Positions 1 through 14,162 of a stretch of DNA of 64,000 bases are shown here, one piece after another. How positions within the stretch are numbered: position 1 is the stretch's first letter; each line of letters begins with the position of its first letter. The translations under genes were made by a program, and so were the position numbers. The notes under the pieces were generated by a model, which saw nothing but the letters and a program-made list of their open reading frames with translations, was not told the origin of the DNA and searched no databases. This DNA is from Ziziphus jujuba (lineage: Eukaryota > Streptophyta > Magnoliopsida > Rosales > Rhamnaceae): contig NC_083386.1 in assembly GCF_031755915.1 (NCBI RefSeq), forward strand, positions 19,391,001 to 19,455,000, read 5' to 3'.

Positions 1-2033
1 TAATAAATATTTGATAAATTTATTGTTATTTTGGTAATTATCTTATTCAAAAAGTTTATTTTTTCATATAAATTTTTAATTTTTTTTTAAAAAAAGTCAA
101 AATTAATTTTTTTGGATTTCAATTAACTCGGTAATGTGGATTATTATTTGGAGTAATCAAAAATTTCAAATTTCAAATTTACTATTTTTTGAATAAAAAA
201 TAGAAAAATATATGCACATAAAAGAATTGCAAAAATATAAACATCATTTTCATAAATACTAACTTTTTAAAGAAAGAAATAAATAAAAGGGAGAAAAAAA
301 AATATAAACAAAATGAAGCATATTATGGGTGAAGGAGTCCAAAGGCAAATGGCATGGAAATTTCTTTTAAAAAAAAAATTGGAAGAGAGAGTCAGACTTT
401 AATGAAGAAGGAAATGAATGATGTAGATACGAGGGGTCCCACCATAGATGTAAGGTGGTCCCCACCCGTGGAGGAAGTTCCTTGCATGATCCAATTTTTA
501 AGTCCATGGTATTTATATCACATGGCCTAGATACACGTAATCTCAATATTATTTTTTAATATATTTTTTATTTATAAAAAAAAAAAAAAAAAGATATTAA
601 CGCAGCGTTTGGACCGCGCTCACTCTTTTGCTGTTTTGCTGCCTAACCTACTTTACATTTTCTTATTATTTTCCAATTAAACGCGTCGTTGAGTATTCTA
701 ATTCCTCATTCTTAGTCATCAACGACCACCGGCTGTTAACCTATCCAAACCCAAAGTCGTTGAATTGTAGAATCCAAGTCTTGTTAGCATCCCCAAACAC
801 GTTCTTTATCTCTCTCTCAGCACGAACACTGCCTTTATTTTGTATTTTTATTTTCAATTTATTTATTCTTCTGATTCCATTGAGATTTCTCTTTTTTTTT
901 TTTTTTTTTTTTTTGGGCTTTCAAATACATATATAATATGAATTTTCGGAATCATCCATGAAAAAAAGAAGAAATTAAAATTCATGTATTACGTTTGGCA
1001 AGCAAAGTAACAAAAGTAACATCACAAAAACTAATTTTAGTGTAACAGCAGCAGCATTCACGTTTTTGAGCTTGAAAATCACACATTAAATTTTTAATTT
1101 TTTAAAAAATAAAATAAAATTATTACTTTTAAAAAAGATCTGAAATAATTTGAAATACGTGATGGAATAAAATACTTATCGCGTGTTAAGTTTTTAGTTA
1201 AAAAATAAAATAAAAAAATAAATACATAACGGAACCAAATAATAATTAATTTCTTATTTCTATGCAGAATAGTCTTCAATTATTTGTATCAAATATGCCA
1301 TCTGTTAGACGTATTACATACCTAATAATAATATTTTCTAATATAAATAGTAATTTTGTATTAGTCAAAGACTTGCTTTTCTTCAACTGTAGATGACATT
1401 TTAAGAGACAACAAATGAGGAATAAAAAAATAATTAAAAAAAATAACAAAATAAAAATAAAAATAGTAAAATAAATAAGAAAAGGAAAGAAAAAAGGAAA
1501 AAACGAACCCTCGAAGCGCGTCTACCTCCTCTGCTTTTAAAACTCGGTTTTTCTCTCTCTTTCTTGTCTGTCCCAAATTGCAGAGAGAGGCACATTCCTC
1601 GTCGGTTGTCCTCAAAACGCTGAACCTTTCTTTATTTTAACACATACCCGTCTCGCTCTTTCTCATTTTTTTTTTTTTTTTTCGGTTACTTTCTTTCTCG
1701 TTGAACATTTTCCTTTATTATTTTATAGGAAAAAAAAAAGATTTTTATTATTATTATTATTTTTGTTCTGTCTCTGCGATGAAATTTAATTCTCAGATCC
1801 ATGGAAGGCCACCCCATATTTATTTGTAATATTCATTGTCATTCTCTATTTGGGTTTCGTCAATGCCTAAGATCTTTCCAAACCCTTTCAGATCCGTTCC
1901 GTTTTAGTACGACCCATAAACACCTGACCTGACCTCAACTCTTCTTTTTTTTGGTTTTACCTGGGCTAATAACCCCTGTTATTTGTCTTTGTGTTGGAAA
2001 TCTTAGCCGTCCGATCAAGACCCACCACCGAAA
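1..2033. other. AT-rich upstream intergenic region and 5' leader
   Basis: I see no convincing coding exon here. The stretch is AT-rich with poly-A and poly-T runs. Around 400-540 and 600-830 it becomes less AT-rich and looks promoter-like. The ~530 bases before the ATG at 2034 are pyrimidine-rich and probably hold the 5' leader of the downstream transporter gene. The short ORFs in this stretch are low-complexity and match no family I recognise. Confidence 0.5.
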
Positions 2034-5000
2034 ATGAAGACCACAAGCCGTTTTTTCACGATCGGGCTCGTCAGCGCCTGGTACTCTTCCAACATTGGTG
2101 TCCTCTTGCTGAACAAGTACTTGCTCAGCAACTATGGCTTCAAGTACCCGATCTTCCTCACTATGTGCCACATGACCGCTTGTTCTTTGTTTAGCTACGT
2201 TGCTATAGCGTGGATGAAGATGGTTCCTATGCAGACCATTCGATCCCGGGTTCAATTCTTGAAGATCTCCGCCCTCAGCCTTGTGTTTTGCGTGTCGGTT
2301 GTGTTTGGGAACATCTCACTTCGGTATTTGCCTGTGTCTTTCAACCAGGCTATTGGTGCCACCACGCCTTTCTTCACCGCCGTATTTGCTTACCTTATGA
2401 CGCTAAAGAGGGAGGCTTGGCTTACTTATGTGACCCTCATTCCGGTTGTTACAGGGGTCATCATCGCAAGCGGGGTAATGGGCTCTTCTCCTTTTTTTTT
2501 TTTTCCTTCGTCTATTTTCATTTTTCTAATTCAAATTCAGAAATTTTATTGAGAATTCGTTGATTTCTGGATATGGGTTTCCTTTAATATTGGGTAGTTT
2601 AAGCAAATTGAGCAAATTTATTGAGAATTTTTATGAGTCGTTTATATGGGTTTTTTATTTATTTATTATTATTATTTTTTTTTCTCTTTGTGTAGCAGCT
2701 GTTGAAAAATGATTTGTTTTTATGTAGAATTATACTAGCTTTACTGCCATATGATTTAATAGGAATCCTGATATTAATTGTAGAAGAAAAGTTTTTGCAT
2801 GTGTCTTTTTTAGTTTAAGATCTAGGAAAAGAAAGGAAGTGCAATTTTAAACATTTTAGGATTGTACAATTTAGAACCTCAGATGTGAGGAACTTTTCAA
2901 TTATTTGCATTTGTGATTTTGCATAAATTGGGTTTCTTTGTCCAATTCTACTACTTCTATTTGCTTAGTTTATAGTCTTTGAGGTTATACTCGCTATGTG
3001 GATTCCTTGTCTCCTTAAATTGATTCAAGTGCCTTTATTGAATGTGGATTTCAAACTGCTTCTAGATACTGTTAGTTTTTAATTAGGGACTTTTCTATTC
3101 AGTCTCGGGAGATATCTTATTACATAGACCATTTATCTAATTTTTGTCATTTCTCCATGGCCATAGGGTGAGCCGAGTTTCCATCTATTTGGGTTTATTA
3201 TTTGTGTTGCGGCAACGGCTGCAAGGGCCCTCAAGTCAGTGCTGCAAGGGATTTTGCTTTCCTCTGAAGGGTAAGAAGTTATTTTGCTTGCTATTCTGTT
3301 GTGTATTTGCTTGAAATTGTTAGGAGAAGGTTTTTTTATAAATTCAAAGTTTTATAAAATGTAGTACTGAAAAGCATTTAATTTTAATTTTATTCAAGGG
3401 AGAAGCTGAACTCTATGAACCTCCTTCTATATATGGCTCCAATTGCTGTCGTCTTTCTTCTTCCTGCAACTCTCATCATGGAGGAGAATGTAGTTGGTAT
3501 TACGCTAGCCCTTGCTAGAGATGATATCAAGATCATATGGTATCTGATATTCAATTCAGCATTAGCGTATTTTGTAAATTTGACCAACTTTTTGGTCACG
3601 AAACACACGAGTCCTCTGACTCTCCAGGTATGTTTATCTCATCTGGTTGTCAATAAGAAAATTTACATATGCTATTATAGGCCTATTTTTCCGTGTCTTA
3701 TTATCTTTTTCTGCCTTCTTGGAAAGTGTAGAAGGTTCAACTGTATTGCTAGGTTTATGATATTTCTTTTTTAGTCTGTTATTCATTTATGTGGAGTAAA
3801 TATAAATTATAGAGAAGTAAAGAGCTGTAGAAATGTTTTGCTGATTTCTAAACATGATATAAGCTGTTCGGGTCAATCTTTTGCCTCTTTGGCACATTTG
3901 TTTTTCTTTTACAATTATGGAATAGTAGCATATGGGGTGCATATGTGTTGTTTTTGAAAAACATTATCGAATATGTAATTTTAGGTGATGCTACACAGAA
4001 TAAAAATTCAAGCATAAGGCTAAGTACAGATTATGGGAAATGAAAATCGGAAGCTCTGTTCCAGAAGAAAAAACTAAAATTTCTGCACGGGGTTGGAAGT
4101 ATATTTTATGAAGTAATAAGGTGCCTGAATATTTCTATAATAGGGTAATAAGAAAGTTTCTAAGCATTGTTAGATTTTATCCCTTGTTGTACATTGAGGC
4201 AGTCTGGTTGTACTATTGGCGCTGGTTATATGTTTGTGTGTAGAAACATACATAGGTCACTATTAGGTATTTGATAAACTTGGGTGGGTTAGATTTAGTT
4301 CATTAGTCTCTTCCTCCCTCTCTCACTCTTGTCCTATACTATGTAGGTTACCTGTTCAGAAACTTTAGAAGATAGATTTTGGGCTTAAATTGAGACATAT
4401 TATTGGTTTATGTAAATTGGTGTTCCAATATTTTAATATGAAATATCCTTTTCTTGTCCTAATATATTTTATTTGAAAATATGCTTTTCTGGGACTCATA
4501 TTAACAGAAAATTTGACTAAATTCTGAATGATAGCTTAATTATATTTTTTCTTTTACCTCATTGATTTGGCTTTTATTGCTTCGTAAAAAGGTTATGTTT
4601 TTTAAACTCAATTTGTAACACATGGTCTTAAAAGCATTTAGCTAGATGGAATGTGCACTAGATTAGATTGATAGATGCCAATTGCTATTTGGTGTCTGTG
4701 GAGCGTGGGGAGCTAACAGTGGACGAAACTAAGCTTAATACAGTTTTATTTTTTATAGGTCCACCTTAAAAAAATTGATCAAGTGGTGTTTTGTATTTTT
4801 CTTTACGGTTTTATTTTTGATAGGTCCACCTTAAATAATTTGATCAAGTGGTGTTTTGTATTTTTCTTTTTCTGCTTCGATTCTTATACTTTGTAGTAAA
4901 AGCATAAATGGAAGCCTGCACATAAAAAAAAAATAATAATAAAAATAATGAAAAATTCAGTATTTTCATTCATCAGCACAAGCTTCTTTTTTTGAAATAT

Positions 5001-5373
5001 GTGCTTCATTGAAGAAGTAAACAATTATGTGTTGACTCGTTTCTTGTCATCGTAGGACTTTCTTGCATTTGCTTGTGTTTAGGGCTTCATGTTATTACCT
5101 TGTTATTATCTTAGTTTTTAGTATTCATCTTTTACTTCCTCACAGTTCCAATTACTATGCATGATAATTCTTAGATGTATGATTATAAAATTTTATATTA
5201 AAAGTAATGTAATGGCTCTTCAGGTACTAGGAAATGCTAAAGGAGCTGTAGCTGTGGTGGTTTCGATTTTAATTTTTAGAAATCCTGTTTCTGTGACGGG
5301 AATGTTGGGTTATACTCTCACAGTCCTTGGAGTTGTCCTCTATAGTGAAGCCAAGAAAAGAAGTAAATCATAA
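2034..5373 (+). CDS. Nucleotide-sugar/triose-phosphate translocator family protein (4 exons)
   Basis: Predicted Golgi or endomembrane multi-pass transporter of the plant NST/TPT (drug/metabolite transporter) superfamily, closest by eye to the Arabidopsis At3g11320/At5g05820 'probable sugar phosphate/phosphate translocator' group. Family members studied elsewhere move UDP-sugars in exchange for UMP; the substrate here is inferred, not seen. Exons 2034-2474, 3167-3270, 3399-3627 and 5224-5373 all have GT-AG borders and join in phase to 307 residues, the usual family length. The protein starts [20 protein letters not shown], contains hydrophobic segments consistent with about ten membrane helices, has the conserved [20 protein letters not shown] stretch over the exon 2-3 border, and ends in a lysine-rich tail (EAKKRSKS) of the kind seen in ER/Golgi members. 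The ATG at 2034 matches the family N-terminus. The last intron is about 1.6 kb. No defect is visible. Confidence 0.93.
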
Positions 5374-6032
5374 AATCAATCTGGGAATGGATCAAGTGGA
5401 ATTCCCTTATATTTTGTTTTTTCTGTGAGGAATGCAGCGGAGCCTTTCCTGGAGGCAAATTTGGGCCACATGAAATCAGTTGGTGTCAGGATTTTGCCCT
5501 CTGAATTATATTTTTTTCCCCCCTGGAAGCCTCAGAGAGTGTTTCCATTTGTATCAGCAACAAAGCAGGATTAGTCAAATTAGGAAATTAATAAGTGACT
5601 CAAATATCGCTATTATTCCCAGCTTGGGGTTATGAGGAATATGTTTTTTTTCTTCCTTTTTTTTTTTTAATTCTTTTGGCGAAGGGTTGTAGAATTGGTC
5701 TCCACACAATCAGTCTGTTATTAACATTTCTTATATTGATTAATTCATGAAAAACAGTTATAATTTTCAGTTATATCATTCCTATACTTTACAAGAAACA
5801 TTTTCAAGTTGCTGCCCAAGAAAAGCTGCTAGTTGGTAAATCATGCTGTTACGGAAGTATATCATAGAATTTAGCAAAAAGGTAAAGGGATTGCCAATCA
5901 GCCTTTCTGTGCTAGGCTACTTACACCAAAGTATGATACGATTGCCCGATGAATCTCAAAATGTCAAACGGGGTACTGAAGTCAACCATGAAAAGGTAGA
6001 ACGATAGCAGAACGATAGCAGCGGCAATGAGT
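5374..6032. other. 3' region between transporter and PCNA-like gene
   Basis: This holds the 3' UTR of the transporter (plus strand) and, from the other side, the 3' UTR of the minus-strand PCNA-like gene, so the two genes converge. The left edge of the tandem duplication falls near 5711, where sequence similar to 9643 onward begins. I see no other gene. Confidence 0.6.
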
Positions 6033-7898
<1,866 letters not shown>

Positions 7899-7941
7899 TT
7901 TCGCTTAGGGCTCTCAGAGCTTCACAAATCACAATGCGAAT

Positions 7942-7968
7942 GAGAGAGAGAGAGAGAGAGAGAGAGAG
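7942..7968. repeat. GA microsatellite in the 5' leader of PCNA-like gene 1
   Basis: A run of about 13 GA units lies some 45-70 bases upstream of the start codon of PCNA-like gene 1, reading as CT on the coding strand. Pyrimidine tracts are common in plant 5' leaders; no role can be shown from the sequence. Confidence 0.85.
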
Positions 7969-8049
7969 CAGTTATACAGTTAGCAAAGCAAAATACCAGA
8001 GGGCTCGTTTATAACCAAATGGAATTCGTTTTCGTTTACGTTTTCGCAG

Positions 8050-8057
8050 GCGGGAAA
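8050..8057 (-). promoter_or_regulatory. E2F-type site (TTTCCCGC) upstream of PCNA-like gene 1
   Basis: The minus strand reads TTTTCCCGCC about 152 bases upstream of the ATG. TTTCCCGC matches the E2F consensus known to drive S-phase expression of plant PCNA genes. A similar motif sits at a similar place in copy 2. A palindromic AAACGACGTCGTTT lies a little further upstream at about 8075. Binding is inferred from the motif and gene identity only. Confidence 0.6.
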
Positions 8058-8099
8058 ACGAAGACAGAAAAAAACGACGTCGTTTCCTTTTTCAGAGGG

Positions 8100-8372
8100 C
8101 TCATTTATTATTACCGTTTTCCTTTTTCAAAAAACAAAAAAAAAAAAAAAGGAATTTTTACGAACCAACATTGACTTTTTTTTTTCTTTTAAATTTATTA
8201 TCATTTAACTAAAATGGTGTTTTCAATTTTCATTTCAAAATTTAAAAAATGTTTTTTATTTTTTTTTATAAAAAATACTATAAATTTAAATCAAAATAAT
8301 CAATTTCCACCAGATCGCAGTTTCTTTTTTTTCATTTTTTTTCCCCTTGTATTTTTATACATTTTTGCTAGT

Positions 8373-8407
<35 letters not shown>

Positions 8408-9642
8408 GCTTATATGGGCACACGTATTCTTGTTGGGATAGTCCAGAAGATGTTTCAATAGCACTGTTAAAGAGAATGTTTGTTTTAGTTGGTTTGTAAA
8501 AGAATATAATTCAGCAAAATAATATTTATCTCTATATAATTTAAAAATAAATAAATAGATATATATTATTAATAATTATAACTTTATTTAAGAAAAAAAT
8601 AAATATATACATCATTAACTAATTAGAATGTAAACAAAACCATTAGAAAATTGATTTTAGAATTGATAGACATTAATGCCACATAAATTAGATATAAATT
8701 GGACACTCTTTCAATCTCTATACCAAATATATTGCAATTCATAAAATTATTAAAGATGTTTCAATAGCTCTATCTATTGTTAAATTTTTTTGACAAGCAC
8801 TCAGAAAAAAAAAAAAAAAAAACCTCACAAAAAAAAAAAAAAAATTACCAATAAATCTGTCTAGATACTTTACAAAACTGATGTAGCAAGAAAAAAAGTA
8901 AGCACAGTCTTTGTAAGACATTATTTAATTTCTTTCGAAATAACATTTTTTTTAAGAAAATCAATTTTTTTAATAAAGATTGGAATATTCCGAATATAAT
9001 TAACGAAGTTGGGTTTGGTTCACAATTTTTTAACTTATAAAAATTGTCTACCTGATAAATTTAGTTTCTCATATTTATTAAATTCGAGTTGGTCCAGAAA
9101 ATGAAAAGAATAAAATCCTAATGTATCCCATTGGGACCGGTTTGATTAATATTGTATATTTTATTCAATTATACCTCTTCAATCATTGAACCGTATGTTC
9201 CTACAAACATTATTCTTCAGCAAAATTTGCATGCTATTACTTGCAAAAAAAATAAAATTAAATAATTTGCATGCTATTCGTCTGAACAAAATCAATAAAA
9301 AGTTTCTTTAAAAATGGAATGAAATTCTGTCAAAAAAGATGCTAAATATTAAAATATTCCATAAGAAAAAGGAAAATTATTATGGTTAAAACGCTTCAAC
9401 TGTCTGCTAAATATTCTAATATTCTGACCTCTGATATTTTGTGCAAAATTTTGACAAATATTTAAAACAGCAATGGAAAACAGACTTTTAATTTCATTTT
9501 ATATCTCTTAAAATCCCGAAAACAAAATGTGGGATTAATGGAGACAACATGGAATTTAACTTCAAAAGAAAGTTCTAAGTTCTAACCATGTCATTTTACA
9601 ACCATTGGATTCACATCCCATAAAACAAGCAAACACAACAGT
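8100..9642. other. AT-rich intergenic spacer of duplication unit A
   Basis: Non-coding DNA with poly-A and poly-T runs and a TA microsatellite near 8376-8405. Blocks at 8985-9240 and 9320-9640 have clear counterparts at 12540-12800 and 13690-13985, so this spacer belongs to the duplicated unit. No gene is visible. Confidence 0.7.
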
Positions 9643-10800
9643 CAGTCTGTTGTTAACATTTTTTATATTGATTAATTGATTGAATAAAAGAGGTTATAAT
9701 TTTTCAACTTTCGTATATGTTATATCTTTCCTGTATTTCAGAAGATAAATATTCAGTTCGCTGTCCACCAAATCTATTAAAAGCTGCTATTTGGTAGAAC
9801 CATGCAGTTGCTTATATCATATAAAGCACTTATTAGAAGGTAATGGAATGTCAATCAGAAGCCTTTCTATGGTACTCAGCTACTTGCATCAAAAGATTAT
9901 TGCCTCCATTCATCTCAAAAATATTAAAACCTCTGAACTTAGAAGAGTACTGAAGTCAAGTATGGAAAAGCAGAGGCAATTAGTTTAACTATAGCTACTC
10001 AAACATCCCTAATTCCACCTTTTGGCATCCATTTGAAGCTTGCTTTCAGTAAATTGACTTTGAATCTACTATTGGTCCTTGTATTGATACCTAGAGGCTT
10101 AGTCTCTTCTTTAGGCTTCTTTATCTCCAAATTTGGCTTGGTGTTCACCTACAAGGTCAGTTTCTGTTTTTGCTTTGGTTTCTACTCGAGACCTGGTATT
10201 AGTTCAAGCTTAAGCAGTATAGAACCTCATGCAGCCCATCTCTGCCACTTTATACTCAACTACAGATGGTAAATCTGATGAGAGGCTGATTTTCACCTGG
10301 TCTGCCATACTGGTTGCCTCAGTAAATGCTTTCTGGTACCAACGACCAAAGGACAATCTGACTGGTTCTTTCATTGTTATAACAGTGGCTTCTTCTGGCT
10401 GCACACATAATATTAAAACCACATTCAAATGTCTGAACAAAATTTCGGTCACAGAATCATATTTCTACTGAAAAGTACAAGGAGCCATGTCTGCTATAAC
10501 TTTTCTGGGTTTTACTACCTAGTGATTCATGTTAGATTTTGGTTGATAAGGTCTGTATCAAAGAATTTTGAGAACACAAGTCCTGAAAGGAAGGAAAAAG
10601 AGTTAACCTTGTCCACATTAGTATTCTGTCTGCAAATTATAGTAGCAATACCAATATCACCTCTAGTAGAAAACTTTACAACTTCCTGGGTCACAGATAT
10701 CGCAACTGCAACAACTCATTCATCCAAGCACAATCAGTAATACGGAACTTTCAGACAAGAATAGCAACTGTTTAAAATTAACATGGTGTGGAAGTACATT

Positions 10801-10828
10801 ACCAGTACCAGTACCAGTATCAGTATCA
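10801..10828 (-). repeat. Hexamer repeat duplicating the exon 2 splice donor of PCNA copy 2
   Basis: On the coding strand a GATACTG/GTACTG-type hexamer is repeated at the end of exon 2, giving consecutive GT donors (intron starts at 10814 or 10808, and a further GTAATG). In copy 1 the donor occurs once. Use of any hexamer-spaced donor keeps the frame, changing length by two residues each time. Confidence 0.6.
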
Positions 10829-11204
10829 ATGGTGTTAAGTTCGTTGCAAATCCTAGCAAACTTGGACGACGGCATCCTAACAATGGCCTGAAATTCTGCT
10901 TCTTGATATTCAGGTATATTTAGACGCTCCGTGTCTATGTCCATCAGGTTCATTTCAAAACGAGAAACCTTAGCTTGAACTTCAGGCCAAAAGAATTTTG
11001 GGTAAGCAATCAGAAAATAAAAAAGAGAACCCAAAAAAAAAAAAAAAAAAAAAAGAAAAAAAAAAGGATAACAGAATTGGTACTGTAAAGAAGGAAAACA
11101 TGGGGATAGGAAACTCATTTACGGTTCTCTGAAACAATAAGACAGAAAGATGGCTTGCAACAAAATTAAACCATTTAAGGAAATACTCAATCGAATGCCC
11201 CCCC

Positions 11205-11235
<31 letters not shown>

Positions 11236-11329
11236 ATACAAATCAAATGAACATTCATTCACTTAACTTTCCAAGAAATTATTTTGGAAAACTTAATCGC
11301 AAGAAAGTGAAAAAGAAAAAAGAAAAGAG

Positions 11330-11830
11330 ATCCAATTCATGAACGTTAAATGATCAAATCAACGCTTTTTCCAGAGAGACCTATTTAACACAAAAATCTA
11401 AGAAGTTGATCGCAGCCCCAGATCCAAACTTTACAATTCACATATAGGAAGCCCAAAATCTTCTTTTTTCATAGCAAATGAAAAGGCCAGATTTTCTTTT
11501 CTTCAAATTCAGAAAACCTTCTCAGCATTGAATCAAAAGGGCAACAAAATTACTCTTCCCCTATTCCAAGCCCCCCAAGAAAAATTAAAGAAGAGCCAAT
11601 TCTTGAACCTTAAAATGATTAAATCAACGCATTTTTTTTTTTTTTCTTTCCCAGAGAGACCCATTTAACAAAAAGATCAAAGAAGTTGATTGCAGCCGTA
11701 ATCCAAACTTTACAATTCATAGGAAACCCAAAATTTTCCAAAAACTTTCTCAGTATTCAATCGAAAAGGGCAACCAAAATTACCCCCCGTTCCAAATCCA
11801 CCCAAGACAAATCAAAGAAGGCCAAAAAGT
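11330..11830. repeat. About 250-bp tandem direct repeat in intron 1 of PCNA copy 2
   Basis: Two adjacent copies, about 11330-11592 and 11593-11830, share in order the segments CCAATTC-TGAAC-TTAAA, AAATCAACGC, CCAGAGAGACC, AAGAAGTTGAT-GCAGCC and ATCCAAACTTTACAATTCA, then CTTTCTCAG-ATT-AATC-AAAGGGCAAC. It is an intronic duplication with no coding content. Confidence 0.75.
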
Positions 11831-12193
11831 AAAAATCCATAAAAATGGATCTTTTTTGTTAATTCTTACTGGGGTTTTCGAAGACGAAGGTGATGAAATC
11901 GGGAGCACCATCATCAGCTCTGACGGTGCAATGTCGTGGTCACCGGCGCAATCGAATATCTTGGCCATGTTGCCGAGGTTCACTCCCATGGAGATGCTAC
12001 GGTCGCAACGGTAATGCTCGAAGGCCTGGGAACGGAGAAGAAAGGCCACCAAAGGGACGCCTATGGAGTCGATAGCTTGGAGCAAGAAACCGGCGTCGGA
12101 AAAGTCGAAATGGGCGTCGAATAGGGCAAAGTCTTTGAAAGCCTCAAAAGCCTTCTTCAGGAGGCTTCCCTGAACTAGCCTCAGCTCCAACAT

Positions 12194-14162
12194 TCTTCTC
12201 TCTGGCCTTTAGAGCTTCACAGCTTCACAAAATGAGAATGAAAGAAAACGGAGAGAGTCGGTTGGAAAATTGGCAGTTGATGAGTTTAAACCAATGGGAT
12301 TTTATTTTCTTACGCGGGAAAACCCAATACATTCCAAACCATTAAGGACACTGAAACGGCATCGTTCCCTTATATGTAACTCCAAGTAACATGGAAAACT
12401 TTCTTAATTTAGTTTTATTAAGTAAAACTTTCTCTCATTTCAAAATAAATAAATAAATAAATAAAAACTTTCTCTTTTTTTTTTTTTTTTAATCAACTTA
12501 TTAGTATTATTATTATGATACACCTAAGATATAGAGAAGAATATAATAAGCAGAGGAAGTTGGGTTTGGTTCAGAATTTTTTTAACTCATAAAACTGGCA
12601 ACCCAAGTGAAAATTGATCAATTTAGTTTCTTATATTTTAAATTCGATTAAAAAGAATAAAATCCAAATGTATCTGAATGGGACCGGTTTGATTAAGATT
12701 ATATATTTTACTTTGATATATTTTATTCAATCAAACAACTTCAATCACAGAACCGAATGTTCGTGCAAACATTATCTGCAACAAAATAAGCACTATTCTT
12801 TGAAGCCAAACCACTAATAATCAAAAGTCTTCCTATTTAACAAATAAATGGTGAATCAGCAATTGATATACAAACTTTAATAGAAGATATTTAAGTTTAT
12901 TAGGATAAATATTATTATAGCATCTATAATTTGTTATTTTTTTATTATGAAAAATATCAGTATAGTTTTATTATATTTGGTTTTGATTCAATATTGTATT
13001 ATTTTAAAATTTTTTTATTGATGATGTTAAAATTTGACCTTTTGCCTCTTTGATAAGGTTTTTTACACTCTTATATATATATATATATATATATATATAA
13101 GAACTTAATAAATAAGTGAATAACTAACACTCTTTTTTTTTTTTAAATTGCTATTATCTTTAAAATATTGGTGCTAAAATCTCTCTCCAATTTATAATAA
13201 TAATAATAATAACAAATTGATATATAATAATCATAATTATTTTCTATATATATATATATATATAATCATGATTATCTCAAATATAATTTCAAAAATTAAG
13301 CTTATCCATATTAAATACATTTAAAAATATTTTTCTCCAAAAAAATTATAATAATAATTATAAATTTGATCATATTATTTTTACTTATCTATTAATCTTT
13401 ATCTTTAAAAATGAGTAAAAAAATTTTCATTAAATGAAAGTTAAGTGATTCAATTTCTAACTTTATTGTTAAGAATTTTAAAAACTGATACTTTATTAAA
13501 ACCAAAGTCAAATATAAAAAAATTATACTGATATTTTGCATAGAAATGTAGTATTGAAAAATTAGAAAAATAGAAGACTAACTATATTTACCCATTTCAA
13601 TTTTCTTAATAACTACTTAAATTGTTATTTGACATGTAAATTTTAACCTACACAGACAAATAATATTTTTCAATAATTAATTGTTTAAAAGTGGAATAAA
13701 TTGTCAAAAAGGTGCTACAGAATGAAATACTCTATAAGAAAATTCTTATAGTTAAAAACGTTTCAGGGGTACGCTAGACGTTCCAATACACTAACCCTCA
13801 TATTTGGTGCAACGCTGCAATTGTAAACTGACTTTGAACTTCCTTTTTATCTATGTGAAATCCCCAAAGATAATGAAAGGTGGGAAAAATGGAGACAACA
13901 TGGAATTTTACTGCAAAGGAAATACTGACCATGTCATTTTACAACCGTTGGATTCACATCCCATAAAAACAAGCAAACACAACAATATGCCCAACACAGA
14001 TGAGCCATAGACAACAGAGAAGAACCAAGTTTTGCCAGTCCTTCCCAATATGGATTGGCCTAGTGTTGGGGGGGGCGAACAACACACTCAAAAATAAAAA
14101 ACTAAAAAAAAAAAAAAGAAAAAGAAAAAATGATATGTAACCACACCATAAAAATTAGGCAC
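12194..14162. other. Promoter region of PCNA copy 2 and AT-rich spacer
   Basis: Holds the upstream region of the PCNA pseudogene, then very AT-rich DNA with TA and TAA microsatellites (for example 13072-13099 and 13195-13215). The right edge of duplication unit B is near 13984. I see no gene before the LIM gene's 3' end at 14163. Confidence 0.6.
12314..12321 (-). promoter_or_regulatory. E2F-type site (TTTCCCGC) upstream of PCNA copy 2
   Basis: The minus strand reads TTTTCCCGCG about 121 bases upstream of the ATG, matching the E2F-type motif of copy 1 in sequence, orientation and approximate spacing. A GAAACGGCATCGTT segment further upstream matches, imperfectly, the ACGT palindrome seen in copy 1. 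The promoter has therefore kept its main motif although the coding region is broken. Confidence 0.55.

Larger units (their letters stand above)
10210..12193 (-). pseudogene. PCNA-like copy 2, frameshifted and truncated
   Basis: Second PCNA-like gene with the same four-exon layout on the minus strand: 12193-11870, 10979-10815, 10705-10608 and 10398-10210. The start [14 protein letters not shown] and [16 protein letters not shown] are closer to normal plant PCNA than copy 1. Exon 1 contains a one-base deletion around 11927-11930: the frame leaves the PCNA pattern there and resumes it ([17 protein letters not shown]) in the next frame. Exon 1 is 324 nt where a multiple-of-three match to copy 1 would need 325. 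Exon 4 ends in MRFYTA followed by a stop, losing the conserved APKIE tail, and the FALRYM-type motif has decayed. Exons 2 and 3 remain open. It is probably a pseudogene; a sequencing error could explain the frameshift but not the other changes. Confidence 0.8.
9643..13984. repeat. Tandem duplication unit B (PCNA-like pseudogene and upstream DNA)
   Basis: Second copy of the tandem unit, in the same orientation as unit A and directly next to it. It is about 0.4 kb longer, partly because intron 1 of its PCNA-like gene carries its own internal direct repeat and because of AT-rich insertions near 12840-13690. Confidence 0.85.

Noticed and set aside
1361..1615. 84-codon minus-strand ORF rich in Phe and Tyr
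   Set aside because: Low-complexity AT-rich translation, no ATG context or family match.
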